The notes beneath the pieces were generated by a model. The model worked only from the letters and a program-made list of their open reading frames with translations. It ran no database searches and was not told where the DNA came from. From the NCBI GenBank assembly GCA_029939445.1, contig JAOZSY010000015.1:1-23169 (forward strand): a stretch of 23,169 nucleotides of DNA. The letters run 5' to 3'. Source of the stretch: Bacteroidales bacterium. Its GTDB lineage: Bacteria > Bacteroidota > Bacteroidia > Bacteroidales > UBA1556. Positions 7,725 through 15,185 of this stretch are shown one piece after another (within the stretch, counting starts at the first letter, position 1; each line of letters begins with the position of its first letter). Made by a program: the position numbers and the translations under genes.

Positions 7725-8081
7725 ATGAGTAAAAGTAAATCATTTCAGAGATCTAGGATTAGGCGAAGAATCCGCGGCAAAATAAGCGGTACTTCTGAGC
7801 GTCCAAGATTGAGTGTATTTAGAAGTAATAAGCAAATTTATTGCCAAATCATAGACGATAGTACTGGAACTACATTAGTTTCTGCTGGTTCTTTGGATAA
7901 GGATATAGCTTCTAAAGTTGTTAATAAAACTGAGCAAGCTAAATTAGTTGGCCAATTATTAGCAGAGAAAGCCAAAGAGGCTGAAGTAGAAATTGTAACT
8001 TTCGACCGTGGAGGTTATGTTTATCATGGTAGAATCAAGGCTTTAGCAGAAGGTGCTAGAGAGGGAGGTCTTAAATTTTAA
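7725..8081 (+). CDS. rplR: 50S ribosomal protein L18 (uL18)
   Basis: Binds 5S rRNA together with L5. The 118-aa product has a basic N-terminal tail (SKSKSFQRSRIRRRIRGKI) and then SERPRLSVFRSNKQIYCQIID. The C-terminal DRGGYVYHGRIKALAEGAREGGLKF is the most conserved part of the family. The spacing to rpsE is only 5 bp. Confidence 0.98.
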   Translation: MSKSKSFQRSRIRRRIRGKISGTSERPRLSVFRSNKQIYCQIIDDSTGTTLVSAGSLDKDIASKVVNKTEQAKLVGQLLAEKAKEAEVEIVTFDRGGYVYHGRIKALAEGAREGGLKF

Positions 8082-8086
8082 CGATT

Positions 8087-8605
8087 ATGGCTAATATGAA
8101 AGATAAAAGAGTAAAGTCAAGTGAAATTGATTATAAAGATCGCTTAGTAAGTATTCAACGTGTTACTAAAGTAACTAAAGGTGGTAGAACATTTAGTTTT
8201 TCTGCTGTAGTTGTTGTAGGAAACGAAGATGGCGTAGTAGGTTATGGTCTTGGTAAAGCTGGTGAGGTTGTTTCGGCAATCGCTAAAGGTGTTGATGATG
8301 CTAAAAAGAACTTAATTCATGTTCCAATTTTTAAAGGAACTATACCACATCAGCAATCAGGAAAGTATAGCGGTGCTAGAGTTTATATTCAACCAGCATC
8401 TAAGGGTACTGGAGTTATAGCTGGTGGTGCAATGCGTGCAGTGCTTGAGAGCGTTGGAGTTACTGATGTTTTGGCTAAGTCAAAAGGTTCTTCCAATCCA
8501 CACTCAGTTGTTAAAGCAACTTTCAATGCGCTTCAACAATTACGTGACCCACAGATGGTTGCTCATATGCGTGGTATAAGTGTTGATAAAGTTTTTAATG
8601 GTTAA
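8087..8605 (+). CDS. rpsE: 30S ribosomal protein S5 (uS5)
   Basis: Decoding-fidelity protein at the mRNA entry channel. The 172-aa product has DRLVSIQRVTKVTKGGRTFSF, the double-stranded-RNA-binding-like N domain with GNEDGVVGYGLGKAGEV, and the C domain with ASKGTGVIAGGAMRAVLES. The start is the ATG before ANMKDKR; the internal ATG three codons later is possible but less likely. It is followed by an unusually long 49-bp spacer holding a promoter-like motif. Confidence 0.97.
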   Translation: MANMKDKRVKSSEIDYKDRLVSIQRVTKVTKGGRTFSFSAVVVVGNEDGVVGYGLGKAGEVVSAIAKGVDDAKKNLIHVPIFKGTIPHQQSGKYSGARVYIQPASKGTGVIAGGAMRAVLESVGVTDVLAKSKGSSNPHSVVKATFNALQQLRDPQMVAHMRGISVDKVFNG

Positions 8606-8626
8606 TAATCGGTAGTAAAAATATTG

Positions 8627-8634
8627 TATTTTTG
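8627..8634 (+). promoter_or_regulatory. Possible internal promoter (-7 element) before rpmD
   Basis: TATTTTTG matches the Bacteroidota -7 consensus TAnnTTTG exactly. It lies in the 49-bp rpsE-rpmD spacer, among the longest spacers inside the cluster. I see no TTTG at the -33 distance, so strength is uncertain. Transcription would start near 8640, about 15 bases before the rpmD start. Confidence 0.45.
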
Positions 8635-8654
8635 CCCGTTATAATTCGTAGTTT

Positions 8655-8834
8655 ATGAAGAAGCTTAGAATAGAATTAGTAAAGAGCGGTATCGACCGCC
8701 CAGCACGTCAAAAACGTACTCTTGTTGCTCTTGGTCTTAAAAAGATGCACAGAGTTCGTATTGTAGATGCTAGCCCGCAAATGGTGGGTATGATTGATAG
8801 TGTTAAGCACTTGCTTAGCATTGAAGAAGTTTAG
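8655..8834 (+). CDS. rpmD: 50S ribosomal protein L30 (uL30)
   Basis: Small large-subunit protein. Direct translation gives 59 aa starting MKKLRIELVKSGIDRPARQK, with TLVALGLKKMHRVRIVDA and the C-terminal VGMIDSVKHLLSIEEV. This matches the ferredoxin-like family fold and its usual length of about 60 residues. Its position between rpsE and rplO is the canonical spc order. A TAnnTTTG motif upstream may give it and the downstream genes extra transcription. Confidence 0.97.
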   Translation: MKKLRIELVKSGIDRPARQKRTLVALGLKKMHRVRIVDASPQMVGMIDSVKHLLSIEEV

Positions 8835-8860
8835 TAAATAATTATTTAAGATATAAAATA

Positions 8861-9304
8861 ATGGATTTAAGTAGTCTTAAACCAGCAGAGGGATCAATTA
8901 AAACTCGAAAAAGAATCGGTAGAGGTCAAGGCTCCACACGTGGAGGTACTTCAACTCGAGGACATAACGGACAAAAATCTCGCTCTGGATACAGCCGTAA
9001 AGCTGGTTTCGAAGGTGGTCAAATGCCACTTTATCGTCGTGTGCCTAAGTTCGGATTCAAGAATCGTTTCCGCGTTGAATATCATGGAATCAATTTAGAT
9101 ACTATACAGCAATTAGCTGATGATGGTATAACTAAATTTGATCACGAGGTATTTGTAACTAAAGGTTTAGCTCATAAAAATGATCGTATAAAAATACTAG
9201 GTCGTGGAGAGCTTAAAGCTAAAGTAGAAATTAATGTACATGCTTTTACTGCCACTGCCCAAAAAGCTATTGAAGCTGCTGGTGGTGTTGCAACAAAATT
9301 GTAA
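8861..9304 (+). CDS. rplO: 50S ribosomal protein L15 (uL15)
   Basis: Late-assembly large-subunit protein with a long extended N-terminal arm. The 147-aa product starts MDLSSLKPAEGSIKTRKRIGRG and has the Gly/Arg/Ser-rich arm GQGSTRGGTSTRGHNGQKSR (about residues 23-42), then GFEGGQMPLYRRVPKFGF, a strict family signature. The C-terminal globular part ends AAGGVATKL. Length is normal. Confidence 0.98.
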   Translation: MDLSSLKPAEGSIKTRKRIGRGQGSTRGGTSTRGHNGQKSRSGYSRKAGFEGGQMPLYRRVPKFGFKNRFRVEYHGINLDTIQQLADDGITKFDHEVFVTKGLAHKNDRIKILGRGELKAKVEINVHAFTATAQKAIEAAGGVATKL

Positions 9305-9325
9305 TAACAACACTTTTTTAGACTA

Positions 9326-10720
9326 ATGAAGAAATTTATAGAAACATTACAAAATATATGGAAAATTGAGGAGCTACGTAACCGTATTATCCTTACTCTT
9401 TCTCTTATTTTGATTTATCGACTAGGTGCCTATGTTGTATTACCTGGAGTTGACCCTCGTGGTCTAGAGGCTTTACAACAACAAGGACAAGATGGTTTAA
9501 TAGGACTTATTAATATGTTTTCGGGTGGAGCCTTTTCTAATGCTTCAATTTTTGCCCTAGGTATTATGCCTTATATTACTGCTTCCATCGTAATTCAATT
9601 ATTAGGAATGGCTGTGCCTTATTTCCAAAAATTGCAAAAAGAAGGTGAAAGTGGACGTCAAAAAATAAGTCAGTTTACACGTTTCTTAACAGTAGTGATC
9701 GTGGGTTTTCAGGCTCCAGGTTATATCGCTAATATGCTTAATACTTTAGGTAAGTATTATAATGCTGGTGGTCAAACTTTTGAGACTGTTCCTTTATATG
9801 CATCACATCCTGTATTCTTCTATGTGCTTTCGGTAGTTATTCTAATTGCTGGTACAATGTTCGTTATGTGGCTTGGTGAAAGAATTACTGACAAAGGTAT
9901 TGGAAACGGTATATCACTAATCATTATGATTGGTATTATTGCTCGTTTACCTATGGCTTTAGTTGCAGAATTCTCATCTAAAGTTTCTGGCGCAACTGGT
10001 GGTTTAGTCATGTTCTTAGCAGAAATGGTCTTCTTGGTTCTAGTTATTCTCATTACTATATTATTAGTACAGGGAACACGACGAGTACCAATTAACTTTG
10101 CTAAGCGTGTTGTAGGAAATAAACAATATGGTGGTGTTCGTCAATATGTTCCTCTAAAAGTTAATGCTGCTGGTGTAATGCCAATCATTTTTGCGCAAGC
10201 AATAATGATGCTGCCAATCACTTTGATTGGTTATGCTCAATCTGAAGAGATGAGTTGGTTTGCTTCTGCATTTTCTGACTTTAATGGATTTTGGTATAAT
10301 GCTACATTTGGTATAATGATTGTAATTTTTACATATTTCTATACTGCAATAACTATCAACCCTAAGCAAATTGCGGAAGATTTAAAGAAAAATGGTGGTT
10401 TTATTCCTGGTGTTAAGCCTGGAAAAGCAACAGCAAATTTCTTAGATGTTATTCTTTCAAGAGTTACTCTTCCTGGTTCATTTTTCTTAGCATTTGTTGC
10501 TATTATGCCAGCATTAGTAAGCCAAGTTGGAATTAATCAACAGTTTGCACAGTTCTTTGGTGGTACTTCATTACTAATTTTAGTAGGAGTAGTATTAGAT
10601 ACGCTACAGCAAATCGAAAGTCATCTATTGATGCGTCATTATGATGGTTTAACTAAATCTGGTAGAATTAAAGGTCGTTCTAATAACATGATGAATGTTA
10701 GTGGAATGGGTGGAATGTAA
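9326..10720 (+). CDS. secY: Protein translocase subunit SecY
   Basis: Central pore subunit of the SecYEG channel in the cytoplasmic membrane, for export and membrane insertion. The 464-aa product shows about ten hydrophobic segments. Family signatures are present: RNRIILTLSLILIYRLGAYV for TM1, the plug region with GLINMFSGGAFSNASIFALGIMPYI, QKLQKEGESGR in the first cytoplasmic loop, and RRVPINFAKR in the loop before TM7. The Gly/Met-rich C-terminus ends NVSGMGGM. It is somewhat longer than E. coli SecY (443 aa), mainly in loops. map follows directly, with no adk between. Confidence 0.98.
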   Translation: MKKFIETLQNIWKIEELRNRIILTLSLILIYRLGAYVVLPGVDPRGLEALQQQGQDGLIGLINMFSGGAFSNASIFALGIMPYITASIVIQLLGMAVPYFQKLQKEGESGRQKISQFTRFLTVVIVGFQAPGYIANMLNTLGKYYNAGGQTFETVPLYASHPVFFYVLSVVILIAGTMFVMWLGERITDKGIGNGISLIIMIGIIARLPMALVAEFSSKVSGATGGLVMFLAEMVFLVLVILITILLVQGTRRVPINFAKRVVGNKQYGGVRQYVPLKVNAAGVMPIIFAQAIMMLPITLIGYAQSEEMSWFASAFSDFNGFWYNATFGIMIVIFTYFYTAITINPKQIAEDLKKNGGFIPGVKPGKATANFLDVILSRVTLPGSFFLAFVAIMPALVSQVGINQQFAQFFGGTSLLILVGVVLDTLQQIESHLLMRHYDGLTKSGRIKGRSNNMMNVSGMGGM

Positions 10721-10733
10721 TACTCTATAAAAG

Positions 10734-11519
10734 ATGATTGTTAAAACACTCGAACAAATAGAATTATTAAAACAAAGTTCATTACTTGTTGGCAAAACAT
10801 TAGCTGAAGTAGCTAAAATATTGAAACCTGGTGTTAAAACTATAGATATCGACAAATTGGCAGAGACCTTTATTCGAGATAATGGTGCAATTCCTGGTTT
10901 CCTTGGCTATGGTGGCTTTCCTGGTACTTTATGTATTTCTATTAATGAAGAAGTAGTTCATGGAATACCTGGTAAAAGAGAACTTAAAGATGGCGATTTA
11001 GTCTCAATAGATTGCGGAACTTATATGAATGGATATTATGGCGATTATGCTTATTCATTTGCTATAGGTGAATGTAGTAATGAGATAATTAAATTGCAGC
11101 AAACAACCAAAGATTCGTTATACCTAGGTGCTGAGCAAGCGGTATTAGGAAAACGAGTTGGAGATATTGGTGCAGCAATTCAGAACCATGTTGAAAGTTT
11201 TGGTTACTCAGTTGTTAGAGATTTGGTAGGTCATGGTATAGGCAAGAATTTGCACGAAAGCCCTGAGGTGTTTAATTATGGTAGAAAAGGAACAGGTAAG
11301 AAATTACCTGAGAATTTAGTAATTTGCATAGAGCCAATGATAAATGCAGGAACGAAAAACGTTGTTCAAGGTAATGATGGATGGACGATCACTACACGTG
11401 ATAAGAAAGCATCAGCACATTTTGAGCATACTGTTGTTGTAAAAGCAGGAAAACCTGAGTTTTTATCAACTTATGAGTATATTGAAGAAGTTTTGAAAAT
11501 TAATAATAATATAAGATAA
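10734..11519 (+). CDS. map: Type I methionine aminopeptidase
   Basis: Removes the initiator methionine from nascent proteins when the second residue is small. The 261-aa product is the size of the E. coli enzyme. All five metal ligands can be placed: D93 (SIDCGT), D104 (GDYAYSF), H167 (VGHGIG), E200 (CIEPMI) and E231 (FEHTVVV). The substrate-pocket histidine H76 lies in EEVVHGIPG. No N-terminal zinc-finger extension is present. It lies between secY and infA, the usual position in many bacteria. Confidence 0.98.
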   Translation: MIVKTLEQIELLKQSSLLVGKTLAEVAKILKPGVKTIDIDKLAETFIRDNGAIPGFLGYGGFPGTLCISINEEVVHGIPGKRELKDGDLVSIDCGTYMNGYYGDYAYSFAIGECSNEIIKLQQTTKDSLYLGAEQAVLGKRVGDIGAAIQNHVESFGYSVVRDLVGHGIGKNLHESPEVFNYGRKGTGKKLPENLVICIEPMINAGTKNVVQGNDGWTITTRDKKASAHFEHTVVVKAGKPEFLSTYEYIEEVLKINNNIR

Positions 11520-11521
11520 TA

Positions 11522-11740
11522 ATGGCAAAACAAGTATCGATAGAGCAAGACGGAACTGTTATTGAGTCTTTAGGAAACGCAATGTTTCGTGTGGAACTCG
11601 AAAATGGACATGTTTTAATAGCACATATTTCAGGAAAGATGAGAATGCACTATATTAAAATATTGCCAGGAGATAAAGTAAAATTAGAAATTTCTCCTTA
11701 TGATTTATCAAAAGGGAGAATAACATTTAGATATAAATAA
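11522..11740 (+). CDS. infA: Translation initiation factor IF-1
   Basis: OB-fold factor that occupies the ribosomal A site during initiation. The product has exactly the usual 72 aa. MAKQVSIEQDGTVIESLGNA, FRVELENGHVLIAHISGKMR and the ILPGDKVKLEISPYDLSKGRI region are diagnostic. It starts two bases after the map stop (TAATAATG), so the two are probably translationally coupled. It is followed by a 63-bp AT-rich spacer before rpmJ, the longest gap within the cluster. Confidence 0.98.
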   Translation: MAKQVSIEQDGTVIESLGNAMFRVELENGHVLIAHISGKMRMHYIKILPGDKVKLEISPYDLSKGRITFRYK

Positions 11741-11803
11741 TTAGTTGGGAGCAATATTGGAATAATTTTTGATAGAGCTTCCGAATAATAAAATAATCAT
11801 ATA

Positions 11804-11920
11804 ATGAAAACAAGAGCATCTATAAAAAAGAGAACAGAAGATGATATAATGGTACGTCGAAAAGGTCGTCTTTATGTTATCAACAAGAAAAATCCTAAAC
11901 ATAAACAGCGTCAAGGATAG
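11804..11920 (+). CDS. rpmJ: 50S ribosomal protein L36 (bL36), cysteine-free form
   Basis: Tiny large-subunit protein, 38 aa by direct translation. It begins MKTRASIKKRTEDDIMVRRK and ends in the invariant NPKHKQRQG. The family normally folds around one zinc held by three cysteines and a histidine. Here no cysteine is present, so it is a zinc-independent form, as expected for this phylum. It lies between infA and rpsM, its canonical position. Confidence 0.96.
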   Translation: MKTRASIKKRTEDDIMVRRKGRLYVINKKNPKHKQRQG

Positions 11921-11961
11921 TAAGTAGTAATTATAATAGTAACCATTTAAATTTAAAGTCG

Positions 11962-12339
11962 ATGGCTAGAATCGCGGGAGTAGACATCCCAAACAAAAAA
12001 AGAGGCGAAATTGCACTGACTTATATCTTCGGAATAGGTCGCAGCACTGCCCAGAATATTTTAGGAGCAGTTGGTGTTGATGTTCACAGAAATGTGGAAG
12101 AATGGACCGACGAAGAACAAAAGAAGATACGTGAGTATATTGGTGATAACTTTACAGTAGAGGGAGAGCTTCGCAGCGAAACCGCTATGAACATTAAGAG
12201 ATTAATGGATGTTGGTTGTTACCGTGGTATACGTCATCGTGTTGGATTACCTCTACGTGGTCAACGCACTAAAAACAACGCCCGTACTCGTAAAGGTAAG
12301 AAAGTCACAATCGCCGGAAAGAAGAAAGTGACTCGATAA
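11962..12339 (+). CDS. rpsM: 30S ribosomal protein S13 (uS13)
   Basis: Head protein that bridges to L5 and contacts the P-site tRNA. The 125-aa product shows the start ARIAGVDIPNKKRGEIALTYI, the helix-two-turns-helix segment with GIGRSTAQNIL, the RHRVGLPLRGQRTKNNART motif and a lysine-rich C-terminal tail. Its length is typical. It opens the alpha part of the cluster (rpsM-rpsK-rpsD-rpoA-rplQ). Confidence 0.98.
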   Translation: MARIAGVDIPNKKRGEIALTYIFGIGRSTAQNILGAVGVDVHRNVEEWTDEEQKKIREYIGDNFTVEGELRSETAMNIKRLMDVGCYRGIRHRVGLPLRGQRTKNNARTRKGKKVTIAGKKKVTR

Positions 12340-12385
12340 GTAAGGGTTAAAGTTTAAATAAAAAAACTTAAGAATTAGTAGCATT

Positions 12386-12784
12386 ATGGCAAAGAACGTA
12401 AAAAAAGGTAAGTCAGCTAAGAAAAAGACTGTAAAGGTAGAGGCCGCAGGCCATGCCTATGTTAGCGCCTCCTTTAATAACATCATTGTTTCCTTAACAA
12501 ATACTGCAGGTCAAGTAATATCTTGGTCTTCAGCTGGAAAAATGGGTTTTAGAGGCTCTAAGAAAAATACACCTTATGCTGGGCAAATGGCCGCAGAAGA
12601 TTGCGCTAAAGTAGCCTATGATTTAGGCTTGCGCAAAGTAAAAGTATTTGTAAAAGGACCTGGATCAGGTCGTGAATCTGCAATCAGAGCAATTAATAAT
12701 TCAGGAATTACGGTTACTGAAATTATGGATAAGACCCCGCTTCCACATAATGGATGCCGTCCTCCTAAGCGCAGAAGAGTATAA
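12386..12784 (+). CDS. rpsK: 30S ribosomal protein S11 (uS11)
   Basis: Platform protein near the E-site mRNA. The 132-aa product has a lysine-rich N-terminal extension (about residues 1-18), then the conserved AYVSASFNNIIVSLTN, KMGFRGSKKNTPYAGQ and KGPGSGRESAI. The C-terminal PHNGCRPPKRRRV keeps the Asn-Gly pair that becomes isoaspartate in E. coli S11. Nothing is unusual apart from the basic extension. Confidence 0.98.
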   Translation: MAKNVKKGKSAKKKTVKVEAAGHAYVSASFNNIIVSLTNTAGQVISWSSAGKMGFRGSKKNTPYAGQMAAEDCAKVAYDLGLRKVKVFVKGPGSGRESAIRAINNSGITVTEIMDKTPLPHNGCRPPKRRRV

Positions 12785-12816
12785 GTATTATTAGTTAATC
12801 AGAAAAAAACAAAGAC

Positions 12817-13419
12817 ATGGCTAGATATATTGGTCCCAAAACAAAAATCGCTAGAAAATTTGGCGAGGCTATTTATGGTCCGGATAAAACCTACGATAAG
12901 AAGAGTCATCCTCCAGGACAACATGGAAACTCTCGTCGTCGTAAGAAGCTTTCAGAATACGGTACACAGCTTAAAGAAAAGCAAAAAGCAAAGTACACAT
13001 ATGGTATTCTAGAAAAGCAATTCCGAAACCTATTTAAGAAAGCAAACCAGAAAGATGGTATTACAGGTGAAGTGCTATTGCAATTATGCGAGGCTCGTTT
13101 AGATAACTCTGTATTCCGTTTAGGAATTGCGCCAACGCGTTCTGCTGCTCGTCAGTTAGTATCGCATCGTCATATTACAGTTAATGGTGGACTAGTGAAT
13201 ATTCCTAGTTACTCACTACGTGCTGGTGACGTTATAGGAATTCGTGAAAAATCGAAATCATTAGAAGTTATAACTGACTCTTTATCGTCACCAAAATCTT
13301 GTCCTTGGATGGATTGGAATAGTGATAAATTAGAGGGAACGTTTAATCATTACCCTGATAGAGCTGATATCACTGAAAAAATCAATGAGCAGCTTATCGT
13401 GGAATTGTATTCTAAATAA
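12817..13419 (+). CDS. rpsD: 30S ribosomal protein S4 (uS4), zinc-free form
   Basis: Primary 16S rRNA binder and part of the mRNA entry site; in E. coli it also represses the alpha operon. The 200-aa product begins ARYIGPKTKIARKFGEAIYG, has SHPPGQHGNSRRRKKLSEYG, and carries the S4 RNA-binding domain with LCEARLDNSVFRLGIA and SHRHITVNGG. The N-terminal region lacks the four zinc-binding cysteines found in many bacterial S4 proteins, so it is the C-minus type. Length is normal. Confidence 0.98.
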   Translation: MARYIGPKTKIARKFGEAIYGPDKTYDKKSHPPGQHGNSRRRKKLSEYGTQLKEKQKAKYTYGILEKQFRNLFKKANQKDGITGEVLLQLCEARLDNSVFRLGIAPTRSAARQLVSHRHITVNGGLVNIPSYSLRAGDVIGIREKSKSLEVITDSLSSPKSCPWMDWNSDKLEGTFNHYPDRADITEKINEQLIVELYSK

Positions 13420-13449
13420 TACTTTGTCGAATAATTAAAATCATATTAG

Positions 13450-14442
13450 ATGTCTATATTAGCATTTCAGAAACCAGATAGAGTTATAATGATTGAGTCG
13501 GATCAACACAAAGGTATCTTTGAGTTTCGTCCACTAGAGCCAGGATATGGTATGACAATCGGTAACTCACTTAGAAGAATTTTGTTAAACTCTCTTGAAG
13601 GATACGCAATTACAAGTATCAGAATTGAAGGAGTTGATCAAGAGTTTGCTTCTATCGAAGGTGTTATTGAAGATGTTACTGATATAGTTTTAAATCTTAA
13701 GAAAGTAAGATTTAAACGCCAAATCGATTCTTACGAGAACGAAAAGGTACTTATCAGTATCAATAATCAAGATACTTTTACCGCTGGAAATATTAATAAA
13801 TTCTTATCAGGTTTCCAGGTTTTAAATCCAGAATTGGAAATATGTCACATGAATACCGATGTTAAACTTAATATTGAGTTGAACATTGAGAAAGGTCGTG
13901 GATATATTCCTGCTGAAGAGAATAAGATAATTACAGCACCTCTTGGTACTATATTTATCGACTCTATTTATACCCCTATCATTAACGTAAAGTATAATGT
14001 AGAGGATTTTAGAGTAGAACAAAAAACCGATTACGAAAAGCTTGTAATAGAGATTGATACAGATGGTTCTGTTGAGCCTATTGAAGCTCTTAAAGAGGCA
14101 GCTAAGATTTTAATTCAGCACTTTATGTTATTTTCTGACGACAAGATTACTCTTGAGTCTGATGAGGAGAATGTAAGTGAAGAGTTTGATGAAAATACGC
14201 TACATGTTCGCCAACTACTTAAATCTCGTCTTGTTGACCTTGATCTTTCAGTTCGTGCATTAAATTGCTTGAAAGCTGCAGAGGTTGATACTCTAGGTGA
14301 GTTAGTTGCTTTTAATAAAAGTGACTTATTAAAATTCCGTAACTTTGGTAAGAAATCTCTTACTGAATTAGAGGAATTGGTGAAAGTTAAGAATTTGAAT
14401 TTTGGTATGAACGTTACCAAATATAAATTGGATAAGGAATAA
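13450..14442 (+). CDS. rpoA: DNA-directed RNA polymerase subunit alpha
   Basis: Assembles the core polymerase and contacts promoters and activators. In the 330-aa product, the N-terminal dimerisation domain (about residues 1-232) includes PLEPGYGMTIGNSLRRILLNSLEG. A Glu-rich linker (about 236-250) follows, and then the C-terminal domain (about 255-318) with LDLSVRALNCLK and FRNFGKKSLTELEEL. R269 corresponds by alignment to the UP-element-binding Arg265 of E. coli, and the adjacent conserved Asn is present. It lies 5 bp before rplQ. Confidence 0.98.
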   Translation: MSILAFQKPDRVIMIESDQHKGIFEFRPLEPGYGMTIGNSLRRILLNSLEGYAITSIRIEGVDQEFASIEGVIEDVTDIVLNLKKVRFKRQIDSYENEKVLISINNQDTFTAGNINKFLSGFQVLNPELEICHMNTDVKLNIELNIEKGRGYIPAEENKIITAPLGTIFIDSIYTPIINVKYNVEDFRVEQKTDYEKLVIEIDTDGSVEPIEALKEAAKILIQHFMLFSDDKITLESDEENVSEEFDENTLHVRQLLKSRLVDLDLSVRALNCLKAAEVDTLGELVAFNKSDLLKFRNFGKKSLTELEELVKVKNLNFGMNVTKYKLDKE

Positions 14443-14447
14443 ATAAG

Positions 14448-15080
14448 ATGAGACATAAGAAAAAATTTAACCATTTAGGAAGAACAGCTTCTCATAGAAG
14501 CGCTATGTTAGCAAATATGGCTTCTTCTTTGATTGTTCATAAACGAATTAAAACAACTGTTGCTAAAGCAAAAGCTTTAAGACTTTTTGTTGAACCATTA
14601 ATAACAAGATCTAAGACTGATACTACTCACTCTAGACGTATGGTTTTCCGTAAACTTAAAGATAAGTATGCAGTAACAGAACTATTCCGTGAAGTGTCTG
14701 CAAAGATTGCTGAAAGAAATGGTGGTTATACTCGTATTTTGAAAACAGGAAATAGACTTGGAGATAATGCAGAGATGTGTATTATTGAATTAGTTGACTA
14801 TAACGAAAATATGGCAACTAAAACTGTAGCTAAAGCTAAAAAATCTACTCGCCGTAGAGGTGGTGCTAAGAAAGCTGTAGCAGAAACTACTGTTGAAGCT
14901 CCAAAGGTGGAGGCTAAAGAAGCTCCAAAGGCTGAAGTTGAAGCTCCAAAGGCAGAAGCTAAGGTTGAGGTTCCTAAAGCAGAGAAGAAAGAAACTACAA
15001 AAGCAAAAGCAGCTCCTAAAAAAGCAGTAGCTAAAAAAGCTCCAAAGGCTGAAGCAAAAGATAAGAAAGAAGATAAATAG
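14448..15080 (+). CDS. rplQ: 50S ribosomal protein L17 (bL17) with long repetitive tail
   Basis: Large-subunit protein near the tunnel exit. The folded core covers about residues 1-120 (MRHKKKFNHLGRTASHRSAM, KRIKTTVAKAK, GGYTRILKTGNRLGD, MCIIELVDYN), which is the usual full length of the protein in E. coli. About 90 further residues form a disordered Lys/Ala/Glu/Pro-rich tail with repeats of APKAE/APKVE type. DNA-level copies of GAAGCTCCAAAGG lie at 14895, 14919 and 14940. Tails of this style occur in Bacteroidota L17; its role is unknown. It is the last gene before the cluster terminator. Confidence 0.96.
   Translation: MRHKKKFNHLGRTASHRSAMLANMASSLIVHKRIKTTVAKAKALRLFVEPLITRSKTDTTHSRRMVFRKLKDKYAVTELFREVSAKIAERNGGYTRILKTGNRLGDNAEMCIIELVDYNENMATKTVAKAKKSTRRRGGAKKAVAETTVEAPKVEAKEAPKAEVEAPKAEAKVEVPKAEKKETTKAKAAPKKAVAKKAPKAEAKDKKEDK
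14895..14952 (+). repeat. Short in-frame tandem repeats in the L17 tail
   Basis: The 13-mer GAAGCTCCAAAGG occurs exactly at 14895-14907, 14919-14931 and 14940-14952. A 12-base partial copy (AAGCTCCAAAGG) lies at 15037-15048. Spacing is 24 and then 21 bases, keeping the reading frame and encoding EAPK-type units. Such repeats can expand or shrink by replication slippage without breaking the frame. Confidence 0.75.
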
Positions 15081-15107
15081 TATTCTTTTAATCTAAAAAC
15101 GTATATT

Positions 15108-15143
15108 AAAGGATGGTTCAATATTGAACTGTCCTTTTTTTTT
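15108..15143 (+). terminator. Intrinsic terminator of the S10-spc-alpha cluster
   Basis: AAAGGA at 15108 and TCCTTT at 15132 pair, followed inward by two G-U wobbles and the self-complementary GTTCAATATTGAAC. The result is a long hairpin directly followed by nine T (15135-15143). It lies 27 bp after the rplQ stop codon and is the only strong terminator seen in the first 15 kb. Confidence 0.85.
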
Positions 15144-15171
15144 GATATTTTTACAGCATTAATTATTTTTT
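15141..15171 (+). promoter_or_regulatory. Possible promoter of apbE
   Basis: TTTG at 15141-15144 is followed after 19 bases by TATTTTTT at 15164-15171. The spacing fits the Bacteroidota TTTG / TAnnTTTG pattern, with one mismatch in the -7 element. The -33 element overlaps the T-run of the preceding terminator. The region is very T-rich, so a chance match is possible. Confidence 0.35.
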
Positions 15172-15185
15172 AATACTCTTAGTTT

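Noticed and set aside
11741..11803. Possible hidden gene or promoter between infA and rpmJ
   Set aside because: There is no start with a meaningful reading frame, and the best TAnnTTTG match (AATTTTTG) lacks the leading T. It appears to be a plain AT-rich spacer.
14895..15060. Possible CRISPR-like spacing of 13-base repeats
   Set aside because: The repeats are in frame inside rplQ, with 8-11-base intervals that encode the same protein motif; there are no spacers or cas genes.
14798..15121. 107-codon Ala/Ser/Phe-rich minus-strand frame in the L17 tail
   Set aside because: It mirrors the Lys/Ala/Glu repeats on the opposite strand. The plus-strand frame is continuous with the L17 core.
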